Below are positions 52,028-59,970 of a stretch of DNA of 64,000 nt, piece by piece. The stretch is taken from assembly GCA_017394765.1 (NCBI GenBank), contig JAFPXF010000002.1:1-64000 (forward strand), read 5' to 3'. This stretch comes from Bacteroidales bacterium. Its GTDB lineage: Bacteria; Bacteroidota; Bacteroidia; Bacteroidales; WCHB1-69. The notes beneath the pieces were generated by a model. The model was not told where the DNA came from, did not search any database, and was given only the letters and a program-made list of their open reading frames with translations. The translations under genes and the position numbers were made by a program. The first letter of the stretch is position 1, and the number at the start of each line of letters is the position of its first letter.

Positions 52028-53131
52028 ATGAAAAACCTGAATAACACGGACAACACAGAAGGCACGAAGCCTGCAAAAAGCACATGGAAATCCATCATCC
52101 AGGTGGTGATATTCGTAGGCTTGGGCATTTTGTTCATCTGGCTTTCTGTGCGTTCACTCACAAAGGAAGACATACAACTTATTTTCGATGCCATCAAGAT
52201 GGTGAACAATCCCCTTGGCTGGAGCATGCTGGCCGTATCCGCCATGTTCGCCATTTTAGCGGATGTGGCACGCGCCGTGCGCAGCCGGATCCTTCTTGAA
52301 CCGTTGGGATACAACGTGAAGCTTCCCATGGTCTTCTACTCCGTGATGGTCTGCTACATGGCCAACCTGGCCGTGCCCCGACTGGGTGAGATTTTAAGGT
52401 GTTCCTTCTTGCAACGCTTCGAAAACGTGCCGTTCCAGAAAACATTAGGCACTGTCATCACGGAACGTGCCGTGGACTTTCTCTGCTGGCTTTTCTTGCT
52501 GATTGTCGCCATCGGCCTGAATGTGGATGCCCTCAACAGCATTGTCATCGACCATGCCAACAACATCACGCTTCACGACTGGATGGAGACCAAGGGTCTC
52601 TCCATGCTCAGCAATTATTTCATCTACCTTCTCATCGCCGCCATTGTAGTGATATTCCTCATCCTCCGGCTCACGCGCAAATGGTGGATGCGTGTGCCTT
52701 TCTTCGTGAAGGTGCGTGAATTTGTCATTGGCATCTGGCGCGGCTTCGTCTCCATCAAAGACCTGCCCCATCCGTGGCGCTTTGTCCTGTGGACCGTGCT
52801 GCTTTGGGTTTTCTATCTCTTGGGGACCTATTTCTGCTTCTTCGCGTTCCCATTCCTGCGTCATGTCGGACTTGGGGCCGCCTTTTCCGTACTGATTTTC
52901 GGCACCCTCGCCTTCATGATCTCGCAAGGAGGCCTTGGCTCTTATCCGCTAATCGCAGCCGGTGTTGTTTTCATGTACGGCGTACCCTACACGCAAGGTC
53001 TGGCCGCTGGCTGGGTCGGCTGGGTGCTCCAGACCGCCATCGCCCTCTCACTCGGCTTGATATCCCTCGTCCTGGCTTCTTTCCACAAGAAGGGAAAAGG
53101 CAAATCCGTTCCTAAAACTGCCGAAAAATGA
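52028..53131 (+). CDS. YbhN/UPF0104 (LPG-synthase TM domain) membrane protein
   Basis: A 367-residue integral membrane protein of the lysylphosphatidylglycerol-synthase transmembrane family, about eight helices. [18 protein letters not shown] and [15 protein letters not shown] in the first half and [15 protein letters not shown] in the second are diagnostic. There is no aminoacyl-transfer domain, so it is a flippase-like relative. ATG 52028 follows the promoter; the upstream-extended frame is not real. Its stop overlaps the next gene by ATGA. Confidence 0.88.
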   Translation: MKNLNNTDNTEGTKPAKSTWKSIIQVVIFVGLGILFIWLSVRSLTKEDIQLIFDAIKMVNNPLGWSMLAVSAMFAILADVARAVRSRILLEPLGYNVKLPMVFYSVMVCYMANLAVPRLGEILRCSFLQRFENVPFQKTLGTVITERAVDFLCWLFLLIVAIGLNVDALNSIVIDHANNITLHDWMETKGLSMLSNYFIYLLIAAIVVIFLILRLTRKWWMRVPFFVKVREFVIGIWRGFVSIKDLPHPWRFVLWTVLLWVFYLLGTYFCFFAFPFLRHVGLGAAFSVLIFGTLAFMISQGGLGSYPLIAAGVVFMYGVPYTQGLAAGWVGWVLQTAIALSLGLISLVLASFHKKGKGKSVPKTAEK

Positions 53132-53616
53132 CCGATTTCCTGACACATATCCGCCAAAAAATCGTGCCGCGAGATTATTACGCCCGACACGGGGAGGTCC
53201 TGCACCGGAAGAAGATTGTTTTCACCAACGGCTGTTTTGACATTCTGCACACAGGACACGTCACCTGTTTGGCCAAGGCACGACAAATGGGCGACTTGCT
53301 TGTCGTGGGACTCAACAGTGACGAATCCGTGCGTCGGCTCAAGGGGGCGGAACGCCCCGTCAACGACGAGCACTCCCGCGCCCTCCTCCTTGCCGCCCTT
53401 GAAGCGGTCGATTACGTGACGATATTTGAAGAGGATACCCCCTACAACCTCATCTGCCAAGTGAAGCCCGACATCTTGGTCAAGGGCGGCGACTATGTCC
53501 TCGACAACATTGTGGGTGCCGACTTCGTGCGGCAGCATGGCGGCCAAGTATGCACCATCCCGCTCGTGGAGGGGTTCTCCACCACCTCCATTATCGATCA
53601 TCTAAAACAAGAATAA
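53128..53616 (+). CDS. rfaE2: D-glycero-beta-D-manno-heptose-1-phosphate adenylyltransferase
   Basis: A 162-residue nucleotidyltransferase equal to the C-terminal half of Hld[44 protein letters not shown] contains the HxGH motif, and GFSTTSII closes the family. It makes ADP-heptose for LPS core. The kinase half is not adjacent. Confidence 0.93.
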   Translation: MTDFLTHIRQKIVPRDYYARHGEVLHRKKIVFTNGCFDILHTGHVTCLAKARQMGDLLVVGLNSDESVRRLKGAERPVNDEHSRALLLAALEAVDYVTIFEEDTPYNLICQVKPDILVKGGDYVLDNIVGADFVRQHGGQVCTIPLVEGFSTTSIIDHLKQE

Positions 53617-53619
53617 GCC

Positions 53620-54675
53620 ATGAGACGAATCCTTCCGCTACTTTTGCTTTGCTCCTCGTGTTCAATGCTGACGGCACAGTCGGTTGACGTGACCGCATGG
53701 TCGCAGAATATTGCACTGCAAGACACTGCCATCCCTGCCCTCACCCCCGGCCAAGTACAAGCAGCCTCCTACCCTTCCGTCTCCGAGACCTACCAAATAC
53801 CCTCTTACGACCTTTACGACCGGTATTGGGACGTGAACCACCTCCGCAGCCGCATCCTGAACATCCCCTTCACCGACGACCGGCTGATGCTCATCCTCGT
53901 GCAGTCCGCCAACAATCCCTTCGAGCTGCCTTGTGTGTTTGATGAAATCACACTGCCTTATGGGCCAACCAAGAAAGGTGGCTTCCACACGGGTGTCGAT
54001 CTCAAGGTAGAGTCCCAAACATTGGTGAAAAGTTGCTTTGACGGCGTAGTGCGCATGGCCCGCATCTATGGCGACTATGGCCTAATTGTCACCATCCGCC
54101 ACTACAACGGCCTGGAAACCGTCTATGCGCATCTGGACAAAGTGTGCGTAAAACCCGGACAAATTGTCAAAGCCGGCGATGTTATCGGCCAAACAGGCAA
54201 CAGCGGCAATGTCAAAGAATACATCCTCCACTTCGAGACCCGCTTCATGAACGAGTGTTTCAACCCGCAGTCCATCATTGATTTCGACAATGAAACACTC
54301 GCACGCAACACGCTGGTGCTCTCATCTGCCGATCTGAACGTCATCCCGTTGGAGGAGATTGGCGACAACCCCAAAGTACCCGTCAAGACACAGGAGCCTG
54401 CCAAACCGCAGACGCCGCCTGTCAAACCGACAGTCCAGGAACAACCACAGCCCACGGCACCGGCGCAACAGGAGACCATCCAAGCAGAAGCCTCGGAGCC
54501 ATCTACCCTGCAACGCGCTTTTGATGGCGAAGAGGAGTACCATATTGTACAAAAGGGAGAGACCCTCTACCGCATCGCCACGAACCACGGCACCTCCGTG
54601 CAGACCATTCTCAAGTTGAACAACATTCAGAATGCAGACCATATCGTGGAGGGGCAGCGTCTCCGGGTGAGATAG
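53620..54675 (+). CDS. M23-like peptidase domain protein with C-terminal LysM
   Basis: A 351-residue exported wall protein: signal peptide 1-19 (ending LTAQ), M23/LytM domain at about residues 105-215, a Pro/Gln linker at 260-300, and LysM at about 306-351 (YHIVQKGETLYRIATNHGTS). The first zinc motif is intact (H123, D127 in HTGVD), but the second, normally HLHFE, reads ILHFE: the ligand H204 remains while the catalytic His position (202) is Ile. It may be an amidase activator, like EnvC or NlpD, not a peptidase. Confidence 0.87.
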   Translation: MRRILPLLLLCSSCSMLTAQSVDVTAWSQNIALQDTAIPALTPGQVQAASYPSVSETYQIPSYDLYDRYWDVNHLRSRILNIPFTDDRLMLILVQSANNPFELPCVFDEITLPYGPTKKGGFHTGVDLKVESQTLVKSCFDGVVRMARIYGDYGLIVTIRHYNGLETVYAHLDKVCVKPGQIVKAGDVIGQTGNSGNVKEYILHFETRFMNECFNPQSIIDFDNETLARNTLVLSSADLNVIPLEEIGDNPKVPVKTQEPAKPQTPPVKPTVQEQPQPTAPAQQETIQAEASEPSTLQRAFDGEEEYHIVQKGETLYRIATNHGTSVQTILKLNNIQNADHIVEGQRLRVR

Positions 54676-54697
54676 ACGGTCCCGTTCCAAAAAAAAA

Positions 54698-55684
54698 TTA
54701 TTCCGCTAAAATATTTGTCAACTCGTCGGCAGTCACGTTGTTGAAGAAATCATCAACGGGAATGTTCTCGAGTTTTGCAGCGATGGCCTCGCGGGCATGG
54801 GGGGTGTCGAGCAGGAGATCGGCCAGTTCCTGCGGGTCGCGGCGCGAGAAAAAGTCGCCATAGAAGCGCAAGGCGGAAATGCGTCCGCCCTTGACGTCCA
54901 TTGAGGCTTGCACCGTGCCTCCCGCCGTACGAGCTTTCCGCTCCACCGCATACTTGGGCGATTGTCCGTAATTCCAATCCCAGGTGGCAAACTGCGTCCG
55001 TTCCAACTCCGCGACCTTAGCCTCCTCTTCGGGTTTCAGCACATCCAACGCCGTCATTTTGTTTTGTTTCAGCACAAAATCCATAAGGAAGTCCTTGAAT
55101 TCCAAAACGGTCATCGGCTCGGGCAAATGCTCGGAAATATTGGTGACACGACTGCGCACCGACTTGACGGCTTTGTCGTTGAACTTGGCCGGATCGACCT
55201 TGAGGGCTTGGGCGAGGTTGTTTTGCACAGTGGAGAACAGCAGCGTTCCATGCTCGAGCACACGGTTTCCGCAAAAGGCCATCGCGTTGCCCGATATCTT
55301 CTTGCCGTCGAGCAGCAGGTCATTGCGTCCTGAAAACTCGGCATTGACGCCCAATGCATGCAGTGCATCCACGATGGGTTGCAGATACTTGACAAAGTCA
55401 ATTTCGCGTTCCCCTGCAGGGGCGTTCTGAATAAAGGAGAAATTCAGATTGCCGAGGTCGTGGAACACCGCACCGCCGCCAGTCAAACGACGGGCGACGA
55501 CGATGTGGTTCTGTTCCACATATTCAAGGTTGATCTCAGCCAACGTATTTTGATGCCGCCCGACAATGACAGAGTTGTCGTTTTGCCACAGCATAAAGAC
55601 ATCGTCTTCAGCCTCTTGCAACAAATAAGCCTCCACCGCCAAGTTGTGGTGTGGATTTTGTGTGGGAAGCCAAAGGAAGCGCAT
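54698..55684 (-). CDS. lplA: Lipoate--protein ligase
   Basis: A 328-residue LplA that activates lipoate and attaches it to carrier proteins. RRLTGGGAVFHDLGNLNFSFI and GRNDLLLDGKKISGNAM with the catalytic Lys are diagnostic, and the C-terminal accessory domain is present. A natural target is GcvH of the glycine cleavage system; gcvP is 4 kb away. It starts 9 bases beyond the cdaA stop. Confidence 0.94.
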   Translation of the reverse strand: MRFLWLPTQNPHHNLAVEAYLLQEAEDDVFMLWQNDNSVIVGRHQNTLAEINLEYVEQNHIVVARRLTGGGAVFHDLGNLNFSFIQNAPAGEREIDFVKYLQPIVDALHALGVNAEFSGRNDLLLDGKKISGNAMAFCGNRVLEHGTLLFSTVQNNLAQALKVDPAKFNDKAVKSVRSRVTNISEHLPEPMTVLEFKDFLMDFVLKQNKMTALDVLKPEEEAKVAELERTQFATWDWNYGQSPKYAVERKARTAGGTVQASMDVKGGRISALRFYGDFFSRRDPQELADLLLDTPHAREAIAAKLENIPVDDFFNNVTADELTNILAE

Positions 55685-55692
55685 GATAAAAT

Positions 55693-56490
55693 CTACAAGT
55701 CGGTTTTTGTCAATTCAGTCAGCAGATACTGGCGCAAGTCCGAGGGAGTGAGATCGCGGGTCAGTCTCCCATCCTTGCAGACGGAGATGGTGCCGGTCTG
55801 TTCGGAGACGATGACCGCGATGGCATCTGTCATTTCCGTGGAACCGAGAGCGGAGCGATGGCGCAGGCCGACCTCCTGCGGGAGGTTTTTGTTTTTGGAG
55901 ACGGGCAAGATGCAACGCGCGGCGGCGATGCGATGATTTTTTATGATGACAGCTCCATCATGCAAGGGACTGTTTTTGAAGAAGATGTTCTCCAAAAGTT
56001 CTGCGGAAGGACGGGCGTCGAGTACCTCACCCGTGGAAAGATACTCGTCAAGCGGCGTCTGGCGAGCGAAGATGATGAGCGCACCTGTTTTGCTCTCAGC
56101 CATCTCTTGGCAAGACTCGCGCACGGCCTCCACTTCCTCCGTGAACTCCTGACCTTCTGCCGGCTTGGCAAACTTGTCGCTGAAAAAATGCAACAAGCGC
56201 CCGTTGCCAATGTAGAGCAAGAACTTGCGAATTTCAGGTTGGAAGAGGATGATGATGGCCAGAATGCCGACGTTGATGATTTCCCCCATCAACTCCGACA
56301 GCAAGGTAAAATGGAAATAGGCCACCACCTTCCAGATCACATACAGGAGGGCAACAACCCAAAACAACTTGACCGTCGCCGTCCCCTTGGTCAACCTGTA
56401 CAGTTCGAACAAGAGGATGGCGACGATCAGGATGTCGATGACATCGATGATGCGGAAATTGATAAAGCTCAGCGATGCTAATATGCCCAT
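55693..56490 (-). CDS. cdaA: Diadenylate cyclase CdaA
   Basis: A 265-residue c-di-AMP synthase: three N-terminal membrane helices (about residues 8-80) and a DAC domain with LHDGAVII and GLRHRSALG, the two catalytic motifs. In other bacteria it controls potassium and wall homeostasis. The usual partners (CdaR, GlmM or folP) are not adjacent; ptb is upstream by 9 bases and lplA follows. Confidence 0.95.
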   Translation of the reverse strand: MGILASLSFINFRIIDVIDILIVAILLFELYRLTKGTATVKLFWVVALLYVIWKVVAYFHFTLLSELMGEIINVGILAIIILFQPEIRKFLLYIGNGRLLHFFSDKFAKPAEGQEFTEEVEAVRESCQEMAESKTGALIIFARQTPLDEYLSTGEVLDARPSAELLENIFFKNSPLHDGAVIIKNHRIAAARCILPVSKNKNLPQEVGLRHRSALGSTEMTDAIAVIVSEQTGTISVCKDGRLTRDLTPSDLRQYLLTELTKTDL

Positions 56491-56499
56491 GGCTCAGGA

Positions 56500-57405
56500 T
56501 TATTTGGAGAGCAGGGCGGCAAGAGTGATGGAATACATCTTGGTACGGGCAGTGTCGCCGCGGGAGGAGAGCACGCAGGGCACCTTGGCGCCCATCAGGC
56601 AAGCACCGAGTTCGGCACCGTTGAGTTTGGTGCAGGTCTTATAGAAGACATTTCCTGTCTCAATGTTGGGGAAGAGCAGGCAGTCGGCGTCACCGGCCAC
56701 ATCGCTTTTGAGTTTCTTGATTTCGGCGGCCTCCTTGTTGATAGCAATGTCGAAGGAGAGCGGGCCATCGACATAGGCGCCTCCGATTTGACCGCGGTCG
56801 GCCATCTTGGAGATGATGGCAGCATCCACGCATGCCTGCATGCCCGGGAGCATCTGTTCGGTGGCGCAAATCAAAGCTGCTTTCGGTTTTTCAATGCCCA
56901 AAGCCTTGCCGGTGGCAATCAAATATTTGAGAATGACTTGTTTTTGCTTGAGGTCTGGAGCAGGAATAACAGCCACGTCACCGACGATGAGCAGCTTATG
57001 GTAGCTGGGGTTCTCAATAACGGTCACATGGGTCAGTGTGGCGTTGGGCGGGCACAGACCGCGTTCCTTGTTGAGGATGGCGCGCATGTATTTGTCGGTG
57101 GGCAGCAGACCCTTCATCAGAATGTCGCCCTCTCCGTTGTTGATCAGGTCGCAGGCCGTAGCGGCAGCCTTGACGTCCACCGTCTCGGGCACGATTTTGA
57201 ACTTGTTCATGTCTATCTTAAGTTCGGCACACACCTTTTCGATGGCTGCAGGGTCGCCCACGAGCGTGGCATCGATAACGCCCATCTCCACAGCGGCGTT
57301 CACAGCCTCGATAGTGTGGGCATCATTGGCGTTGGCAGCCACCAAACGCTTCTTGGGTTGTGACTTGACTAATTCTACTAACTGATCTAATTTGGTAATA
57401 CTCAT
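56500..57405 (-). CDS. ptb: Phosphate butyryltransferase / phosphate acyltransferase
   Basis: A 301-residue Ptb/Pta-like acyltransferase: KKRLVAANANDAHTIEAV, GDILMKGLLPTDKYMRAIL, LTHVTVIENPSYHKLL and DCLLFPNIETGNVFYK. It converts acyl-CoA to acyl phosphate, probably butyryl- or branched acyl. The kinase (buk) that usually follows is missing; cdaA comes next. First gene of a ptb-cdaA-lplA run. Confidence 0.9.
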   Translation of the reverse strand: MSITKLDQLVELVKSQPKKRLVAANANDAHTIEAVNAAVEMGVIDATLVGDPAAIEKVCAELKIDMNKFKIVPETVDVKAAATACDLINNGEGDILMKGLLPTDKYMRAILNKERGLCPPNATLTHVTVIENPSYHKLLIVGDVAVIPAPDLKQKQVILKYLIATGKALGIEKPKAALICATEQMLPGMQACVDAAIISKMADRGQIGGAYVDGPLSFDIAINKEAAEIKKLKSDVAGDADCLLFPNIETGNVFYKTCTKLNGAELGACLMGAKVPCVLSSRGDTARTKMYSITLAALLSK

Positions 57406-57442
57406 ATCTTTATATTTTTAAAAAAGGTTTTTTCTAAACGGC

Positions 57443-57452
57443 CGCAAACATA
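57443..57452 (-). promoter_or_regulatory. -7 element of the ptb-cdaA-lplA run
   Basis: The minus strand reads TATGTTTGCG, 38 bases before the ptb ATG. Confidence 0.55.
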
Positions 57453-57499
57453 CAGAATTTATTTGAATTGTACATGAATTTGCACATGAGAAAAAAGTG

Positions 57500-57509
57500 T
57501 ATCTTTGCC
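57500..57509 (+). promoter_or_regulatory. -7 element of apt
   Basis: TATCTTTGCC, 25 bases before ATG 57534, which supports that start over the upstream ATG at 57474. Confidence 0.65.
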
Positions 57510-57533
57510 CTCGCAAAAAAAAAGACAAAAAAC

Positions 57534-58046
57534 ATGTTCAACGCTTCCAAAATCCGCGTGATTAACGACTTTCCCACGCCTGGCATCAAGTTCTACGATA
57601 TCACCACGTTGTTGAACAACAGTGAGGAATACCACAAAGTAATTGACGACATGCTGGCGGTGGCTCGTGAGGCGAAGCCCGATGTCATCGTGGCGCTCGA
57701 GTCGCGTGGATTCTTCTTCGGTCCCGTGCTTGCCTACGAGCTGGGCCTCCCTTTTGTGCCGGTGCGCAAGGTCGGCAAGCTGCCGCACAAGACCTACAAG
57801 GAGACCTACAACCTTGAATACGGCACGGCCACTGTGGAGATGCACGTTGATGCCATGCAGGAGAACCGTCGAGTGCTCATCGTCGATGATGTCCTGGCCA
57901 CCGGTGGCTCCATGAACGCCGCCGTCAAGTTGGTGGAGCATTTCCACCCTGCTGACATCACCCTGCTGTTCCTGATGGAGCTGAACGCCCTGAAGGGCCG
58001 CAAGAAACTGGGCAAGTATCAGGTCCATAGTTTGATGCAAATATAG
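57534..58046 (+). CDS. apt: Adenine phosphoribosyltransferase
   Basis: A 170-residue purine-salvage enzyme. FPTPGIKFYDITTLLNN, ALESRGFFFGPVLAYELGLPFVPVRK and the PRPP loop VLIVDDVLATGGSM are all typical. The next gene, ilvE, begins 38 bases downstream. Confidence 0.96.
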   Translation: MFNASKIRVINDFPTPGIKFYDITTLLNNSEEYHKVIDDMLAVAREAKPDVIVALESRGFFFGPVLAYELGLPFVPVRKVGKLPHKTYKETYNLEYGTATVEMHVDAMQENRRVLIVDDVLATGGSMNAAVKLVEHFHPADITLLFLMELNALKGRKKLGKYQVHSLMQI

Positions 58047-58084
58047 TTCAAAATTAATCCATAAACAAATAAACAATAACAACA

Positions 58085-59107
58085 ATGAAGAATATTGATT
58101 GGAAAAGTTTGTCTTTCGGTTATGTGAAGACCGATTACAACGTTCGCTGCTATTTCAGAAATGGCGAATGGGGTCAAATTGAAGTTTCCTCCGACGAGTA
58201 CATCCCGATGCACATGGCGGCATCCTGCCTGCACTACGGCCAAGAGGCTTTCGAAGGCATGAAGGCCTTCCGCGGCAAGGACGGCAAAGTCCGTCTGTTC
58301 CGTTGGGAAGAGAACTGGAAACGTCTCAACAACTCCGCCGACACCATCATGTTGGCTCCCATCCCGCAAGAACTTTTCTTCCAGTGCTTAGAGAAAGTCA
58401 TCAAGCTGAATGCCGACTACATCCCACCGTATGGCACGGAAGGCTCCCTCTACATCCGTCCGCTGCTCATCGGCACCGGCGCCACCATCGGTGTGAAGCC
58501 CGCCGATGAATATCTGTTCATCGTCTTTGTGATGCCTGTGGGCCCCTATTTCAAGGAAGGCTTCAAGCCGACCAACATGCAGATTGCGAAGGACTACGAC
58601 CGTGCCGCACCGCTGGGCACCGGCCATGTGAAGGTGGGTGGCAACTACGCCGCTTCCCTGCGTGCCGGCGAACGCGCTCACCACGAAGGCTTCAGCGCCT
58701 CCATTTTCGCTGACGCCAAGACCAAGACTTTCATCGACGAGGCCGGCCCCGCCAACTTCTTCGGCATCAAGGATGGCAAATATGTGACCCCCGACTCCGG
58801 TTCCATCCTGCCCTCCATCACCAATATGAGTCTCCGCACCATCGCTGAAGACCTCGGCCTCGTGGTCGAAAGACGCCATGTCAGACTCGACGAGATCGAT
58901 ACCTTCGAGGAAGCCGGCGCTTGCGGCACCGCTGCTGTCATATCCCCCATCCACATGATCCAGGATCGCGAAACCGGCAAGGAGTATGTCATCGCCAAAG
59001 ACGGCAAACCCGGTCCCTGGAGCATCAAGATGCGCGAAACCCTCATGGGCATCCAATACGGAGAAATCGAGGACACGCACCACTGGTGCACCATCGTGGA
59101 GTGCTAA
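58085..59107 (+). CDS. ilvE: Branched-chain amino acid aminotransferase
   Basis: A 340-residue fold-type IV PLP enzyme of the BCAT II class. GQEAFEGMKAFRGKDGKVRLFR, the Lys region VKVGGNYAASLRAGERAHHEGF and EEAGACGTAAVISPIH are diagnostic. It interconverts branched amino acids and keto acids. A terminator follows. Confidence 0.96.
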   Translation: MKNIDWKSLSFGYVKTDYNVRCYFRNGEWGQIEVSSDEYIPMHMAASCLHYGQEAFEGMKAFRGKDGKVRLFRWEENWKRLNNSADTIMLAPIPQELFFQCLEKVIKLNADYIPPYGTEGSLYIRPLLIGTGATIGVKPADEYLFIVFVMPVGPYFKEGFKPTNMQIAKDYDRAAPLGTGHVKVGGNYAASLRAGERAHHEGFSASIFADAKTKTFIDEAGPANFFGIKDGKYVTPDSGSILPSITNMSLRTIAEDLGLVVERRHVRLDEIDTFEEAGACGTAAVISPIHMIQDRETGKEYVIAKDGKPGPWSIKMRETLMGIQYGEIEDTHHWCTIVEC

Positions 59108-59127
59108 ACCAGACTGTCTGAAAATAC

Positions 59128-59156
59128 AAAAGGGGCGCAAAAGCGTCCCTTTTTTG
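59128..59156 (+). terminator. Rho-independent terminator after ilvE
   Basis: AAAGGGGCGC and GCGTCCCTTT pair around an AAAA loop (one G-T pair), ending in a T-run. Confidence 0.85.
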
Positions 59157-59211
59157 GTTTATGACAAAAATGCTTCCGGCTAAGCAGACGGCAAAATTGA
59201 CAAAAAAGGTG

Positions 59212-59221
59212 TATTTTTGCG
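59212..59221 (+). promoter_or_regulatory. -7 element of queE
   Basis: TATTTTTGCG, 18 bases before ATG 59239, which excludes the upstream start at 59161. No preQ1 riboswitch was recognised. Confidence 0.65.
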
Positions 59222-59238
59222 CTTCAAAAAGAGAAGAT

Positions 59239-59817
59239 ATGCTGAACGTAAACGAGATATTCTATTCCATCCAAGGCGAAGGGGCCAACACGGGCACAGC
59301 GGCGACATTCGTCCGGTTATCAGGCTGCAACCTGCGTTGTCCCTTTTGCGACACGGAATACCAAAGCGGTGCGGCAATGGACGAAAAGAGCATCCTCGAG
59401 CAAATTGAGAAACACCCCGGTCCGTGGGTCGTCATCACAGGTGGCGAACCCACATTGCAGAATTTGGACAACCTCATCGAAGAAATTCACAAAACCGGCA
59501 AGAAAGTAGCCATCGAGACGAACGGGACACACCCCGTTCCCGCGGGCGCGGACTGGGTGACGGTATCGCCTAAGACGGCCTTCGTGACAGACGCGGATGT
59601 CGTGGTGAGTAAAGCCGACGAGGTCAAAGTGGTCTTTGACGGGGAACATGACGTTTGCGACCATGGCATAGAAGCAAAACATTACTTTGTGCAGCCCTGC
59701 GACATAGGAAACCCCGATGAAAACAGGCGTATCGTCGAGCAATGTGTAGCGTTCATCCTGCAAAATCCAAAATGGAGACTCTCCTTGCAGGTACACAAGG
59801 TTATCCATGTGAAGTGA
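59239..59817 (+). CDS. queE: 7-carboxy-7-deazaguanine synthase
   Basis: A 192-residue radical-SAM enzyme making CDG for queuosine. IFYSIQGEGANTGTAATFVRL and the cluster motif CNLRCPFCDTEY (CxxxCxxC type) are present, then ITGGEPTLQ and KVAIETNGT. Length is short but normal for this family. queC, queD and queF are not adjacent. Confidence 0.94.
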   Translation: MLNVNEIFYSIQGEGANTGTAATFVRLSGCNLRCPFCDTEYQSGAAMDEKSILEQIEKHPGPWVVITGGEPTLQNLDNLIEEIHKTGKKVAIETNGTHPVPAGADWVTVSPKTAFVTDADVVVSKADEVKVVFDGEHDVCDHGIEAKHYFVQPCDIGNPDENRRIVEQCVAFILQNPKWRLSLQVHKVIHVK

Positions 59818-59912
59818 ACAGTATCCCCCCCCTATTCTGCAGACAGACACAAAAAAGTTAGACTTTACCACCCAAACCGCTTACCAAACAATCATATTTT
59901 CTCTATTTTTTT

Positions 59913-59922
59913 TATCTTTGCA
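59913..59922 (+). promoter_or_regulatory. -7 element of gcvP
   Basis: TATCTTTGCA, a perfect box 49 bases before the ATG at 59971. The leader is too short for a glycine riboswitch. Confidence 0.7.
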
Positions 59923-59970
59923 GCCATCTTCCAAGATAAATATTTTATTCATAATTAATTTATAACCAAT

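Noticed and set aside
59818..59970. Possible glycine riboswitch before gcvP
   Set aside because: The leader after the -7 box is about 40 bases and has no aptamer-like pairing.
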